Assembly: GCF_014138605.1 (NCBI RefSeq)
Contig: NZ_JACJHX010000004.1
Coordinates: 248,001-312,000, forward strand
Direction: 5' to 3'
Length of the DNA: 64,000 nt
Source of the DNA: Peribacillus huizhouensis
GTDB lineage: Bacteria; Bacillota; Bacilli; Bacillales; DSM-1321
Position numbers and translations under genes: made by a program. The notes under the pieces were generated by a model. The model was not told where the DNA came from. It saw nothing but the letters and a program-made list of their open reading frames with translations, and did not search any database. Positions 43,583-52,784 of this stretch are shown piece by piece (the stretch's first letter is position 1; every line of letters begins with the position of its first letter).

Positions 43583-45046
43583 TTAACTCAGTGTGTTCAT
43601 TTCTTTGAGTACGGTGAGCAAGTATTCCCACGTACGGATTGTGGATGGAATGCTGAGATGCTCATTTGGCGTATGGACATCGAACATATCAGGACCGAAA
43701 GAAATGGCGTCTAGGCCTGGAATCTTCTCAGTAAACACGCCGCATTCAATACCGGCATGGATAGCAATGATTTCTGCTTCTTTTCCATATTTCTTTTCAT
43801 ATACTTTTTTACACAGTTCACGAATGGCCGATTCTGATTGATATGCCCACTCAGGATAGTCCCCACTCGTTTCAACCTTGCCGCCTATAGTCTGTGTAAT
43901 GACCTTTACTTGATTTAAAATATGTTCTTTTAAGCTTCTTACCGAACTGCGAATTTCATTAAGAAAATATATTTCCGAATCAGTTGCCGTGATAACACCT
44001 AAATTGGTTGAAGCCACAACTAACCCTTTAATATCCATGCTCATACTTTGGATACCAGATGGTGTTAACATAATTGCTTGTACAACTCGTTCGCTCGTTT
44101 CTTTCGAAAATACGTTTTCTGCCAAGGCGGATTTTTCAAGCTTTACATATACACCTGGGTCAGCAGCTTGTAATTCATTTTTCAACACTTCATTCCACTC
44201 AGCTATTTTCTTTGTTAACTTTTCAATAGCGTCTCGTTCAATTACAAGAGTGGCCTCTGCTTCCCGAGGAATAGCATTGGGCTTCAAACCGCCATCAATT
44301 CCACTTAATGTATACGCAACTTCATTGGATATGTCATATAAAATGCGACCCAGCAATTTATTGGCATTTCCTCTTTCCTTATCAATTTCCATGCCAGAGT
44401 GTCCGCCGCGCAGTCCCCCAATGGTTAGATGGTATGAATCGCCATCTTTAGGGGCGACTTCCCAGTTGATTGGAAGACTTAGCTTCCCACAAATCCCGCC
44501 GGCACTACTAACAAGCAGTTTGCCTTCTTCTTCAGAATCAAGGTTCATGAATACTTTCCCTTTGAAGTGCGTTGGGTCAACAGAAAGTGCCCCTTTCATT
44601 GTCGTCTCTTCTTCAGTAGTAATAACTACTTCTAGAGCAGGATGTGCAATATGATCGGCATCAAGTAAAGCAAGTGCATAGGCAACCGCAATGCCATTGT
44701 CTGCTCCTAATGTTGTCCCGCTCGCATACAACATATCGTTCTCGATTCGTAATTCGATTGGATCTTTTTCAAAATCATGGACAGTTCCTTTATTCAGCTC
44801 GCATACCATATCCATATGTCCTTGAATAATGACTATCGGTGCATTTTCATATCCTTTTGATGCTGGTTTTTTTATAATGATATTAAGTGCTTCATCTTGA
44901 ACAACGTCAAGACCCCGCTCCCGTGCAAAACCAATTAAATAATCGCTAATTTGCTTTTCATTTCCAGAACCTCTCGGAATGTTGGAAATCTCCTTAAAAA
45001 AATAAAAGACCGGATTTTCAATTAATTGTTCTAATGTTTGAAACAT
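43583..45046 (-). CDS. pepD: Aminoacyl-histidine dipeptidase (cytosol non-specific dipeptidase)
   Basis: A 487-residue M20C metallopeptidase, very close in length to E. coli PepD (485). Metal ligands and catalytic residues are in VIIQGHMDMVCE near 77, TLGADNGIAVAYALA near 115 and VVITTEEETTMKGA near 145, with GHSGMEID near 220 and HAGIECGVF near 430. It hydrolyses a wide range of dipeptides, including Xaa-His. ATG 45046 follows GAAGGGATG; three codons upstream are not preferred. It is monocistronic. Confidence 0.93.
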   Translation of the reverse strand: MFQTLEQLIENPVFYFFKEISNIPRGSGNEKQISDYLIGFARERGLDVVQDEALNIIIKKPASKGYENAPIVIIQGHMDMVCELNKGTVHDFEKDPIELRIENDMLYASGTTLGADNGIAVAYALALLDADHIAHPALEVVITTEEETTMKGALSVDPTHFKGKVFMNLDSEEEGKLLVSSAGGICGKLSLPINWEVAPKDGDSYHLTIGGLRGGHSGMEIDKERGNANKLLGRILYDISNEVAYTLSGIDGGLKPNAIPREAEATLVIERDAIEKLTKKIAEWNEVLKNELQAADPGVYVKLEKSALAENVFSKETSERVVQAIMLTPSGIQSMSMDIKGLVVASTNLGVITATDSEIYFLNEIRSSVRSLKEHILNQVKVITQTIGGKVETSGDYPEWAYQSESAIRELCKKVYEKKYGKEAEIIAIHAGIECGVFTEKIPGLDAISFGPDMFDVHTPNEHLSIPSTIRTWEYLLTVLKEMNTLS

Positions 45047-45146
45047 ACTGATCATCCCTTCTACAAAGATCTAATTTATTTTCACATCTTTTTCCTACTA
45101 TTAGCTATTAATATTGCAGAATAGAATATTTTTAGCAAATTTAAAG

Positions 45147-45184
45147 AGAGGTCTGAAGGATCTACATGATCTTTTCAATCCTCT
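45147..45184 (-). terminator. Terminator of the tubby-like protein gene
   Basis: AGAGGATTGAAAAGATC and GATCCTTCAGACCTCT form a long imperfect stem on the minus strand, 17 bases after the stop. Confidence 0.65.
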
Positions 45185-45200
45185 CAAAAACATTGGACGA

Positions 45201-45719
45201 TTACGAAGAACCGCCACTATTCGCCGCTGCGCTGTTATTCCGTTTAATTATCGCGTTCACTCCCATCACGACCGCAATCCATTCCAAAGCAGGTATGGAT
45301 TCCTCGAATGAGCTTAAGCGATACGCCGCTGATGAGAAGAATCCGCTCACTTTCTCAAACTTTGCAATAAGCTTGGATTTACTATCATAGATATCGTATT
45401 GACGGGAAAAAGCTTCAGACTTAATCTCATACACTCCCCGTTTACCTGCGTCATATTCATATTTTTTGGAGAGGAAAGCAAATCTTTGGCGTAATTCTCC
45501 GAGCTCATTTTGATGATAATCTGTCACGACCCATCTATTTCGAAGTGTTCGAAATTTTCCACTAACAGCGACATCTCCTGTCTGATTCAACACATCTACA
45601 CTTGAAGAAAATGCGCTCTTTAAATCCAATTCTCCCACTTGGATTTTATTTTCATTATAAATAATGGTTTTTCCTGAAGAGAAAAAATTATCATTAAAGT
45701 ACAAAGTTTGATTATCCAT
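45201..45719 (-). CDS. Tubby-C-terminal-like / LURP-one-related protein (YxjI type)
   Basis: A 172-residue protein dominated by beta strands arranged as in LURP-one/tubby C-terminal-like domains: YFNDNFFSSGKTIIYNENK, then KFRTLRNRWVVTDYHQNELG, KYEYDAGKRGVYEIKSE and YDIYDSKSKLIAKFEKV. A weak hydrophobic stretch, ALEWIAVVMGVNAII, is near the C-terminus, ending NNSAAANSGGSS. Function in bacteria is unknown; phospholipid or scaffold roles have been suggested for relatives. The ATG follows GGGGGAGC. Monocistronic. Confidence 0.72.
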   Translation of the reverse strand: MDNQTLYFNDNFFSSGKTIIYNENKIQVGELDLKSAFSSSVDVLNQTGDVAVSGKFRTLRNRWVVTDYHQNELGELRQRFAFLSKKYEYDAGKRGVYEIKSEAFSRQYDIYDSKSKLIAKFEKVSGFFSSAAYRLSSFEESIPALEWIAVVMGVNAIIKRNNSAAANSGGSS

Positions 45720-45819
45720 TCTAGCTCCCCCTTCTATCTATTATTTACGGTTAAATCTAGAAAGGGTTTCTAATTTATCGTGTGAAAGAATCGAATTTTT
45801 CTATCCCCCTGTTCCTCAC

Positions 45820-45857
45820 ACCAAAATAACCCGGCACTGCCCTTTTGTGTCGGGTCC
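45820..45857 (-). terminator. Terminator of the dacC-like gene
   Basis: GACCCGACAC and GTGCCGGGTT pair on the minus strand, followed by ATTTT, directly after the stop codon. Confidence 0.8.
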
Positions 45858-45860
45858 AAT

Positions 45861-47351
45861 TTATTCTTGATCTGCCAATAAGATTACAATATCATCTTGT
45901 ATTTTTGTAATGGAATCCCCATCGACGAAATTATTGAATAGGATTGAGAAAATGAAACGTTCACCGCTTTTTGTTGTCACGTAGCCGGAAAGAGCACTTG
46001 TTGCTGTCAGTGTACCCGTTTTTGCCTGAACATTTCCTGATGCAAAAGTATTTTTCATCCGATTCCTCAGTGTACCACCAACAAACCGGTCACTAGCTCC
46101 TGCCACAGGCAATGAATGTACAAAAGCAGGATACCATCCTTTGTCTTGAACGGCATATAATAATTTCGTCAGTTCATTGGCCGAAATTAAATTTATTTGT
46201 GATATACCCGAGCCGTCACGAAGTTTGAGAGATGCGGTGTTCATTCCGAGCGATTGAGCGGTGCTTTCTATCACTTTAAGCCCTGTTCCCCAGCTCCCCT
46301 CATCATAAATGACTTTGCCCATTTCTTTTACCAAATGTTCAGCATGTGCATTGTTGCTGAGTTTCATAAAAGGGATGAGCAGCTGAGCTAATGGCATTGA
46401 ATCATGCGTTGCAAGTCGTTTTGCCTGATTTGGTACTTTTCCTGCTTTTACGATACCAACTTGTTGAATTCCTTGGGCTAAAAGAGCATTTTTGAACACA
46501 TGAGTCGTATAAACAGTTGGTTCCCATAATGCCACCCATTGTCTCATCCGGCTTGATTTAACAGGGATCGTGCCAGTGATTGTAATGGTATTACTACGAT
46601 GCTCGCGTATGATTTTAAGCTCTTTCTTCCCATCTGCCGATACCGTTTTCGCTAAATTCACGATTTTGAGATAATCTGTGTGCGGCTTGACTTCCACAGT
46701 CGTACCCTCGCCAACATTCATTCCTGGAGCTACATCGACAATGACTGTAGCAGAATCATAATCTTGATTCGGCGCAATCGTTAATGCTGAAATGGCTGCA
46801 CCGTAATATTCGCTTTCATCGCTCCAAATCATATCGGCTGAATATCGTTCATGATCATACCAAGAGTCATCGCCAATCACGTCACCGACAATCGTTTTAA
46901 TTCCTTTATTTTTGATCATTGTAGCAAGTGTATCTAGATCTGATTGCAGTAACGTTGGATCCCCTTTACCTTTTATGTACAAATTACCAGTCAAAACATC
47001 TCCATTGATTACTCCATCTATATACAGTTCTGTTGTAAATACATAATTTTGACCAAGCGTTTCCAGTGCTGCTGCAGCCGTTAGTAGTTTCATATTCGAA
47101 GCAGGGCGCAACCTAATATCTCCACCACGCTCATAAATAACTTCACCAGTCACTGCTTTTCGAATACTAATGCCCGAAATGGCTCCAGATAATTTTTTAT
47201 TTGCTAGCAGATGAAGAAGTTGCTGATCAAATGAACTACCATTCGTAGCCAACATAGAACCATCAGCCTTCTCAACATATTGAACCAAAGTAAATACGTA
47301 TAATAACAGAACAAACACGACTATATTTTTCACAATCATCCCCACCACCAT
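45861..47351 (-). CDS. dacC: D-alanyl-D-alanine carboxypeptidase/endopeptidase, S13 family (PBP4a type)
   Basis: A class C penicillin-binding protein of about 496 residues with an N-terminal signal anchor (VKNIVVFVLLLYVFTLVQYV). The three catalytic motifs are SNMK (RLRPASNMKLL near 75), SNN (KLSNNAHAEHL near 330) and KTG (VQAKTGTLTATSALSGY near 440). The large insert between the first two matches DacC/DacB. It removes or cuts peptide cross-links in peptidoglycan outside the membrane. The start is unclear: a TTG at 47390, ATG 47351 and ATG 47339 are all in frame, and GGTGGTGGGG touches the last one. I use 47351. Monocistronic. Confidence 0.9.
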   Translation of the reverse strand: MVVGMIVKNIVVFVLLLYVFTLVQYVEKADGSMLATNGSSFDQQLLHLLANKKLSGAISGISIRKAVTGEVIYERGGDIRLRPASNMKLLTAAAALETLGQNYVFTTELYIDGVINGDVLTGNLYIKGKGDPTLLQSDLDTLATMIKNKGIKTIVGDVIGDDSWYDHERYSADMIWSDESEYYGAAISALTIAPNQDYDSATVIVDVAPGMNVGEGTTVEVKPHTDYLKIVNLAKTVSADGKKELKIIREHRSNTITITGTIPVKSSRMRQWVALWEPTVYTTHVFKNALLAQGIQQVGIVKAGKVPNQAKRLATHDSMPLAQLLIPFMKLSNNAHAEHLVKEMGKVIYDEGSWGTGLKVIESTAQSLGMNTASLKLRDGSGISQINLISANELTKLLYAVQDKGWYPAFVHSLPVAGASDRFVGGTLRNRMKNTFASGNVQAKTGTLTATSALSGYVTTKSGERFIFSILFNNFVDGDSITKIQDDIVILLADQE

Positions 47352-47478
47352 ATTTTCATCATTTGAAAATCTTCCATAGTTAACTTTCAAGTAGATGTAA
47401 TCTAATGTAGTATTCCATCATTCAAACTGGATATGTGGAGGGAGTTATTGTAAGTAAATATTGGTAAAGCAAAAAAAA

Positions 47479-47605
47479 CATGGGTGCCCCAATGCAAAAG
47501 GTCTGACCTCCCAACAACTAAATACAGTGTTATGCTACGTGTATAAAACACTACATACTGATTTAGAGTGCGAAGTCAGACCCTTATGAGACACCCTCGT
47601 GTTTA
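47479..47605. repeat. Hairpin repeat family A, copy 3
   Basis: Outer arms GGGTGCC and AGACACCC, inner arms AAAGGTCTGACCTCC and CGAAGTCAGACCCTT, core with AGTGTTATGCTACGTGTATA. It lies 60 bases downstream of treR. It is the most diverged in the core but retains both stems. Confidence 0.8.
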
Positions 47606-47666
47606 AGTATAAGATTTACTGATTATATCTCTGAAGTAAGGTTGTTGCTAACCATACATCTTTTCC

Positions 47667-48380
47667 TTATTTCCTTCTCGCAAAATCGACAAATCGAAAT
47701 TTATCTGGTCGATGGCGTGATTCAGTATATTGAAACATACTAGCATCATCCAAGTATACATAGTTTTTAACGACTACAATATTATGAAAACCTTCCAAGT
47801 CTAAATAGCGGCGATCTTCCATGGACGGTTCTTCAATCGTGATTTCCTTTTTTGCAAAAGAAATGGTGAGTCCTAACTCTCCTTCAAGATACTCGTATAT
47901 AGAGTCTTGGCAAATTTCTTTCGTAAGTGATGGGACATATCTTTCAATGAGTAAGTCCTTATCTAAGATAATTCGCTCACCATCTATTTCTCTAACACGG
48001 CTGATTTTCCAGACTAACTCATCTTTCCCAAGCTTCATTTTGTCGTTATAGTCATAACTTGGTTTGATTTTTTCAAGCTCTTCGACATAGGTTTTTGCAC
48101 GTTGACCCATTTTTTTCGAAAGTTCTTTAAAGCTGACGAGTCCTGAAATCGGAAAATCAAACTTGGTCACATCGAGAACGATCGAACCTTTTCCCTGTAC
48201 TTTATGAATGTAGCCGTCTTCAGAAAGCATTTTTAATGCTTTTCGGATGGTTTCTCTTGATGCGGAGTATGAATCAGCTAACTCATTTTCAGAAGGTAGC
48301 AATGCCCCTCCTTCAATTCGACCATCTCTAATTTGACTAGCTATATCTTCATAAATTTTCATAAATTTATTATATTTCAT
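47667..48380 (-). CDS. treR: Trehalose operon repressor, GntR family
   Basis: A 237-residue GntR/HutC-type regulator. The winged helix lies at residues 8-70 (YEDIASQIRDGRIEGGALLP, then SASRETIRKALKMLSEDGYI). The UTRA effector domain follows and ends in the TreR hallmark ESRHRPDKFRFVDFARRK. In Bacillus, trehalose 6-phosphate releases TreR from its operators. The start follows GGTGATAAG. It is the last gene of treP-treA-treR. Two copies of a matching operator stand before treP. Confidence 0.95.
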   Translation of the reverse strand: MKYNKFMKIYEDIASQIRDGRIEGGALLPSENELADSYSASRETIRKALKMLSEDGYIHKVQGKGSIVLDVTKFDFPISGLVSFKELSKKMGQRAKTYVEELEKIKPSYDYNDKMKLGKDELVWKISRVREIDGERIILDKDLLIERYVPSLTKEICQDSIYEYLEGELGLTISFAKKEITIEEPSMEDRRYLDLEGFHNIVVVKNYVYLDDASMFQYTESRHRPDKFRFVDFARRK

Positions 48381-48521
48381 CTCTTATCACCATTCTCATT
48401 TGATGCCGCTTTAACAAACTGTAATGCTCCGTTCCCCTGAATTACGAGAAAAAGAGATAGGCTTTACATCAGTAACTAATTCAAATATGTTCTAGAAAGA
48501 CAGCTCTACCATTGAATCTTA

Positions 48522-50198
48522 TCATTTCTTTTTCAAATGATAAACAAAAGATTCGTAAGGTCCAATTTCCATATTCACAGCCAGTTCAGGAGCATCCACA
48601 TTCGAAAGCAAAATCTCATTTTGATAATCACTCAATTGTACCGAAGAGATTGATAGCTCGGCCGCTTCTCCATAAAAATTATTGATCACAAGTAATCGTT
48701 CATTTTCTAACACTCGTTCGTATACAAAAAGTTTAGGATGATTTCCCTCTAGTAAACGGTATTCCCCATCCGTAATAATCGGGTATTGTTTACGCAGCGC
48801 AATTAGTTTTTGATAATGGTAGAAAATTGAATCCTGATCCTCCATCGCCTTTTCTGCATTAATATCAGAATAATTATCAGCGACAGGTATCCAAGGTGTT
48901 CCTGTTGTAAAACCTGCTTGAAGTTGATTGTTCCATTGTACAGGTGTCCGTGAATTATCACGTGATTTTTCTTGAAAGATCGTAAGGATCTCTTCTTCTG
49001 TCCGTCCTGCCTCTTTCATGATTCGATAATGATTAAGGGTTTCAACATCACGATATTGCTCAATATGATTAAACTTCGGATTCGTCATACCAAACTCTTC
49101 ACCTTGATAAATATATGGGGTACCTTGCATCATATGAATCGTTGTTGCAAGCATTTTCGCCGATTGGTTGTGATACTTCCCATCATCGCCATAACGGGAA
49201 ACGATTCGGGGTTGATCATGATTGCACCAAAACAATGCATTCCAACCTCCCCCGCGCTGCATTTCAGTTTGCCAGGTTGAGAGGATTTTTTTCAATGCAA
49301 AAAAGTCAAAATCATCAATTGCCCACTTCTCACCATTCGGATAATCAACTTTTAAATGATGGAAATTAAAGGTCATACTTAACTCTTTACGGTCGGGTTT
49401 GGAATAATGGATACAGTCTTCAATTGAAGTCGAGGACATTTCACCGACTGTCATACTATCATAACGAGACAATACTTCGCGATTCATTTCCTGTAAAAAC
49501 TCATGAACCCGAGGTCCATCTGTATAAAATTTCCGACCATCCCCCGGAAGAATGGAGCCGTCATCATCTGTAAAACTTTGATCTTTTGAAATCAAATTAA
49601 TGACATCAAGTCGGAAACCGTCAATTCCTTTTTCAAACCAAAAATTCATCATTCGATAAACATCTTGACGAAGCTTTGGATTTTCCCAGTTTAAATCTGC
49701 TTGTGTCTCATCGAAGAGATGGAGAAAGTATTGGTTCGTTTTTTCATCATACTTCCAAGCCGGTCCACCGAATTTGGACAACCAATTATTGGGCTCACCG
49801 TTCTCTTTCGGGTCTTTCCAAATATAATAATCACGATATGGACTATCAAGCGATGCGGCGGCTTCCTTAAACCACTTATGCTCGGTAGACGTATGGTTGA
49901 CAACAAGATCCATGATTACTTTAATGTCTAGATCATGCGCTTTAGCTAGAAGCTCCTGAAAATCCTCCATCGTTCCGTATTCTTCGTGAATAGAGTAATA
50001 ATCGCTAATATCATAGCCATTATCACGCTGTGGAGATTGATAAATAGGTGTCAGCCAAATCACATCAATACCAAGCTTTTTAAGGTAATCAAGCTTCTCA
50101 ATAATTCCTTGAATATCGCCAACTCCACTACCGGTCGTATCATTAAAACTCTTCGGATATATTTGATAAACAGTAGACTTTCTCCACCATTCATTCAT
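48522..50198 (-). CDS. treA: Trehalose-6-phosphate hydrolase (phospho-alpha-1,1-glucosidase)
   Basis: A 558-residue GH13 enzyme splitting trehalose 6-phosphate into glucose and glucose 6-phosphate. Conserved regions are DLVVNHTS near 100, DGFRLDVINLIS near 200 with the nucleophile Asp, VGEMSSTS near 255 with the acid Glu, and WCNHDQPR near 325. The start ATG 50198 gives MNEWWRKSTVYQIYPKSF and follows GGCGGTG; 15 extra in-frame codons upstream are not needed. A family A hairpin repeat lies between treP and this gene, which may lower its expression relative to treP. Confidence 0.96.
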   Translation of the reverse strand: MNEWWRKSTVYQIYPKSFNDTTGSGVGDIQGIIEKLDYLKKLGIDVIWLTPIYQSPQRDNGYDISDYYSIHEEYGTMEDFQELLAKAHDLDIKVIMDLVVNHTSTEHKWFKEAAASLDSPYRDYYIWKDPKENGEPNNWLSKFGGPAWKYDEKTNQYFLHLFDETQADLNWENPKLRQDVYRMMNFWFEKGIDGFRLDVINLISKDQSFTDDDGSILPGDGRKFYTDGPRVHEFLQEMNREVLSRYDSMTVGEMSSTSIEDCIHYSKPDRKELSMTFNFHHLKVDYPNGEKWAIDDFDFFALKKILSTWQTEMQRGGGWNALFWCNHDQPRIVSRYGDDGKYHNQSAKMLATTIHMMQGTPYIYQGEEFGMTNPKFNHIEQYRDVETLNHYRIMKEAGRTEEEILTIFQEKSRDNSRTPVQWNNQLQAGFTTGTPWIPVADNYSDINAEKAMEDQDSIFYHYQKLIALRKQYPIITDGEYRLLEGNHPKLFVYERVLENERLLVINNFYGEAAELSISSVQLSDYQNEILLSNVDAPELAVNMEIGPYESFVYHLKKK

Positions 50199-50248
50199 CT
50201 TGAACACCGCCATTTCTAGGTTAGTCATTATTTCTTTAAACACTAAAA

Positions 50249-50342
50249 AGATTGTCTCAGAAAGGGTCTGGCCTCACACTCTATACACAGTTATTGTGTT
50301 TTTCGAGCTGGGGGCTGACCCTTATCTAGGACATTCTTATTT
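50249..50342. repeat. Hairpin repeat family A, copy 4, inside the tre operon
   Basis: On the minus strand AATGTCCTAGATAAGGGTCA ... CCTCACACTC-type inner arms and an outer GTCCTAG/CTGAGAC pair. The element fills the interval between the treP stop and the treA ribosome site. It is shorter than copy 1. Confidence 0.75.
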
Positions 50343-50347
50343 TGTTT

Positions 50348-51790
50348 TTATGCTTTTATGGAACGAGATTTTTTAAAAGATATTTTTCCGGTATTTGTTT
50401 TAGCAAAAATGATCGTTAATACAAAAGGAATGACAATTGCAACAACCATTGCTATAGCAAATACTGGCATAAATTTAGCTTGAATCGAAAGAATTCCAGG
50501 AATTCCGCCAACCCCGATCGAGTTAGCCATGACATTGCTGCCTACTGAAATAACCCCAGCAACTAAAGAACCGATCATCGCCGCTAAAAACGGAAAACCA
50601 TATTTCAAGTTAATTCCAAACATCGCTGGTTCCGTTACGCCTAAATAACAGGAAATAGCAGCTGGAATAGATACTTGCTTTTCTTCTTCATCTTTTCGAT
50701 TAATATAAATCATCGCAAGTACAGCTGATCCTTGCGCAATATTAGATAATGCAATCATCGGCCAAAGGTTTGTTCCGCCGAGTTCACTCATAAGTTGCAG
50801 ATCGATTGCATTCGTCATATGGTGTAAGCCTGTAATAACGAGTGGTGCATAGACAAATCCAAATACAGCTGCAAACAACCAGCCAAACGCTGAAGTTAAA
50901 CCAGAATAAACAATTTCAGATACAAAAGAGCCGATTTTCCAGCCAATTGGACCAAGAACGATATGAGCTAATAAAACAGTTGGTACTAATGATAAGAATG
51001 GGACGACAATCATGGAAATTGCATTTGGAACTACTTTACGTAATTTCAATTCTAAGAATGAAAAAACTAGACCTGCTAAAATAGCTGGAATAACTTGCGC
51101 TTGATATCCGATCATCTCGATTTGCGCAAAGCCAAAGTCCCAAAATGGAATTTCTGAACCTCCTGCAACTCCATATGCATTCAAAAGCTGTGGAGAGACT
51201 AGCGTAATCCCTAGAACGATTCCAAGAATTTGTGAAGCTCCCATTTTTCTTGCAACAGCCCACGTAATACCGACCGGTAGGAAATGAAATATCGCTTCAC
51301 CAATCAACCAAAGAAAAGCATGTACCCCCGACCAAAACTGCGATACCTCAACTAACGTTTTGGTCCCCCCTTCTAATAACTCAATATCCCCAATCACATT
51401 TCGAAAGCCAAGAATTAACCCTCCCACAACAAGGGCTGGAATTAATGGAGTAAAAATATCTGCAAGATGCGAAATCAATCTTTGCAAAACATTCATATTT
51501 TGCTTGGCAGCGACTTTTGCTTCTTCTTTCGATGTATCACTGACACCTGCCATTTTGATAAATTCATTATAAAATGATGAAACCTCATTGCCGATAATGA
51601 CTTGAAATTGACCTCCCTGAGTAAATGTTCCTTTTACAAGCTTAATCTCCTCAATCTGATCAATATCTGCTTTTTCCGGATCATTTAACACAAATCTCAT
51701 TCTTGTCGAGCAATGTGTTACAACAGAAATGTTATCACTGCCTCCTATATGGTCCAGAAGTTCTTGTGCTGGATCTTTATATTTGCTCAA
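50348..51790 (-). CDS. treP: PTS trehalose-specific EIIBC component
   Basis: A 480-residue PTS permease with an N-terminal IIB domain and a C-terminal IIC domain. The phosphorylated cysteine is in VVTHCSTRMRFVL near residue 26. The IIC part has ten or so membrane segments, with PLVITGLHHMTNAIDLQL near 325 and the GVTEPAMFGINLKYGFPF segment near 385. There is no IIA domain, so phosphate must come from another EIIA. It imports and phosphorylates trehalose. The start is TTG following AGGGGGAGA. It is the first gene of the operon, with promoter, two TreR sites and a cre upstream. Confidence 0.95.
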   Translation of the reverse strand: MSKYKDPAQELLDHIGGSDNISVVTHCSTRMRFVLNDPEKADIDQIEEIKLVKGTFTQGGQFQVIIGNEVSSFYNEFIKMAGVSDTSKEEAKVAAKQNMNVLQRLISHLADIFTPLIPALVVGGLILGFRNVIGDIELLEGGTKTLVEVSQFWSGVHAFLWLIGEAIFHFLPVGITWAVARKMGASQILGIVLGITLVSPQLLNAYGVAGGSEIPFWDFGFAQIEMIGYQAQVIPAILAGLVFSFLELKLRKVVPNAISMIVVPFLSLVPTVLLAHIVLGPIGWKIGSFVSEIVYSGLTSAFGWLFAAVFGFVYAPLVITGLHHMTNAIDLQLMSELGGTNLWPMIALSNIAQGSAVLAMIYINRKDEEEKQVSIPAAISCYLGVTEPAMFGINLKYGFPFLAAMIGSLVAGVISVGSNVMANSIGVGGIPGILSIQAKFMPVFAIAMVVAIVIPFVLTIIFAKTNTGKISFKKSRSIKA

Positions 51791-51837
51791 TTTTTTCTCC
51801 CCCTAACATTCTAATATAAACCCACTTATTCTCTTTA

Positions 51838-51917
51838 ACTTGTATATACATATTTTGATTACGCTTTCATTCTAACTTGTATATACATCTTTGTCAACAT
51901 TTTTAAAACCGTTTTCA
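51838..51917 (-). promoter_or_regulatory. tre promoter with two TreR operators and two cre-like sites
   Basis: A consensus promoter: TTGACA at 51892-51897 and TAGAAT at 51869-51874 with a 17-base spacer. Two identical 14-base copies of ACTTGTATATACAT (51838-51851 and 51875-51888) contain the TTGTATATACA core of the Bacillus tre operator; the second lies in the spacer. A cre-like TGATTACGCTTTCA (51856-51869) overlaps the -10 side. A second, TAAAACCGTTTTCA (51904-51917), is upstream of the -35. Each cre differs from consensus at one position. Confidence 0.88.
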
Positions 51918-52033
51918 TTTACTGAAAAATTCGTAGCAAAATTAAAAAAGTAAGATATGATAAAAAGCACTTTGCCATTAGGGATTAAGATTATCACGCG
52001 GGAATGAAGGGTTTTCAAGCAAGATTTGAAATT

Positions 52034-52375
52034 TGCGCGCCAGAATAAGGATTTTCGAGCCAGAATCGTAATTTGCCTGCCATAATAAGGGATTTTCGAG
52101 CCAGAATCGAAATTTGCCTGCCATAATAAGGGGGTTTCGAGCCAAAATCGAAATTTGCGCGCCAGAATAAGGGGGTTTCGAGCCAGAATCGAAATTTGTG
52201 TGCCAGATAAGAGGTTTTCGAGCCAGAATCGGAATTTGCGTGCCAGAATAAGGGGGTTTCGAGCCAGAATCGAAATTTGCGTGCCAGAATATGAGGTTTT
52301 CGAGCCAGAATCGGAATTTGAGTGCCAGAATAAGGGGGTTTCGAGCCAGTTTTAAGATTTGTGAGCCAAAATGGA
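52034..52375. repeat. Tandem array of alternating 20/21-bp units (family D, locus 3)
   Basis: About 17 half-units alternate between GAGCCAGAATCGAAATTTGC (20 bp) and GTGCCAGAATAAGGGGGTTT plus one C (21 bp), giving eight 41-bp periods. Variation is mostly at GCGCC/CTGCC/GTGCC and in the number of G. A small open frame runs through but only encodes RARI/ICVPE-like repeats. It lies between the tre promoter and the YocH-like gene. The flanks 51918-52033 and 52376-52784 hold no gene. Confidence 0.92.
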
Positions 52376-52784
52376 CATTATTTTAGCTGGAATTGACAAC
52401 CAGAGATCAAAACAAGTTTTACTATATTGGAAGGTACATTATTTAGACTGCTATTATAGAGGTAAGGTTAAACAAATCTTGGGATATCTTATATATTTCT
52501 ATCAAAGTATAATAATTATTCTAATTTGCGAGTTTATTTTTCAGAATTTTTAGTTTATTTTCACAAAAACTTTAATTATTTCCCTCTAAACTCTTATTAA
52601 TTCGGAAAGATACCTGCTTTATCGCCCTTTTTCTACCTAAATCCATTTCAAAATAACTTGTAATATTACACGGACGCTAAATTTGTCTCCATTTTGTAAC
52701 ATAATTACTATTAGAATGAAATGTAGTTGTCATACTCTCCTGTTATTCTAAATCTATTAAATTATGACAAAGGAGACTATCATT

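Noticed and set aside
43989..44654. Plus-strand open frame of 221 codons inside pepD
   Set aside because: Complementary-strand shadow of a well-conserved peptidase; no family features.
52155..52355. Open frame through the large repeat array
   Set aside because: Encodes only RARI and ICVPE-type repeat translations, no ribosome site.
52034..52375. CRISPR array
   Set aside because: The units are contiguous and similar along their full length, without unique spacers, and no cas genes are present.
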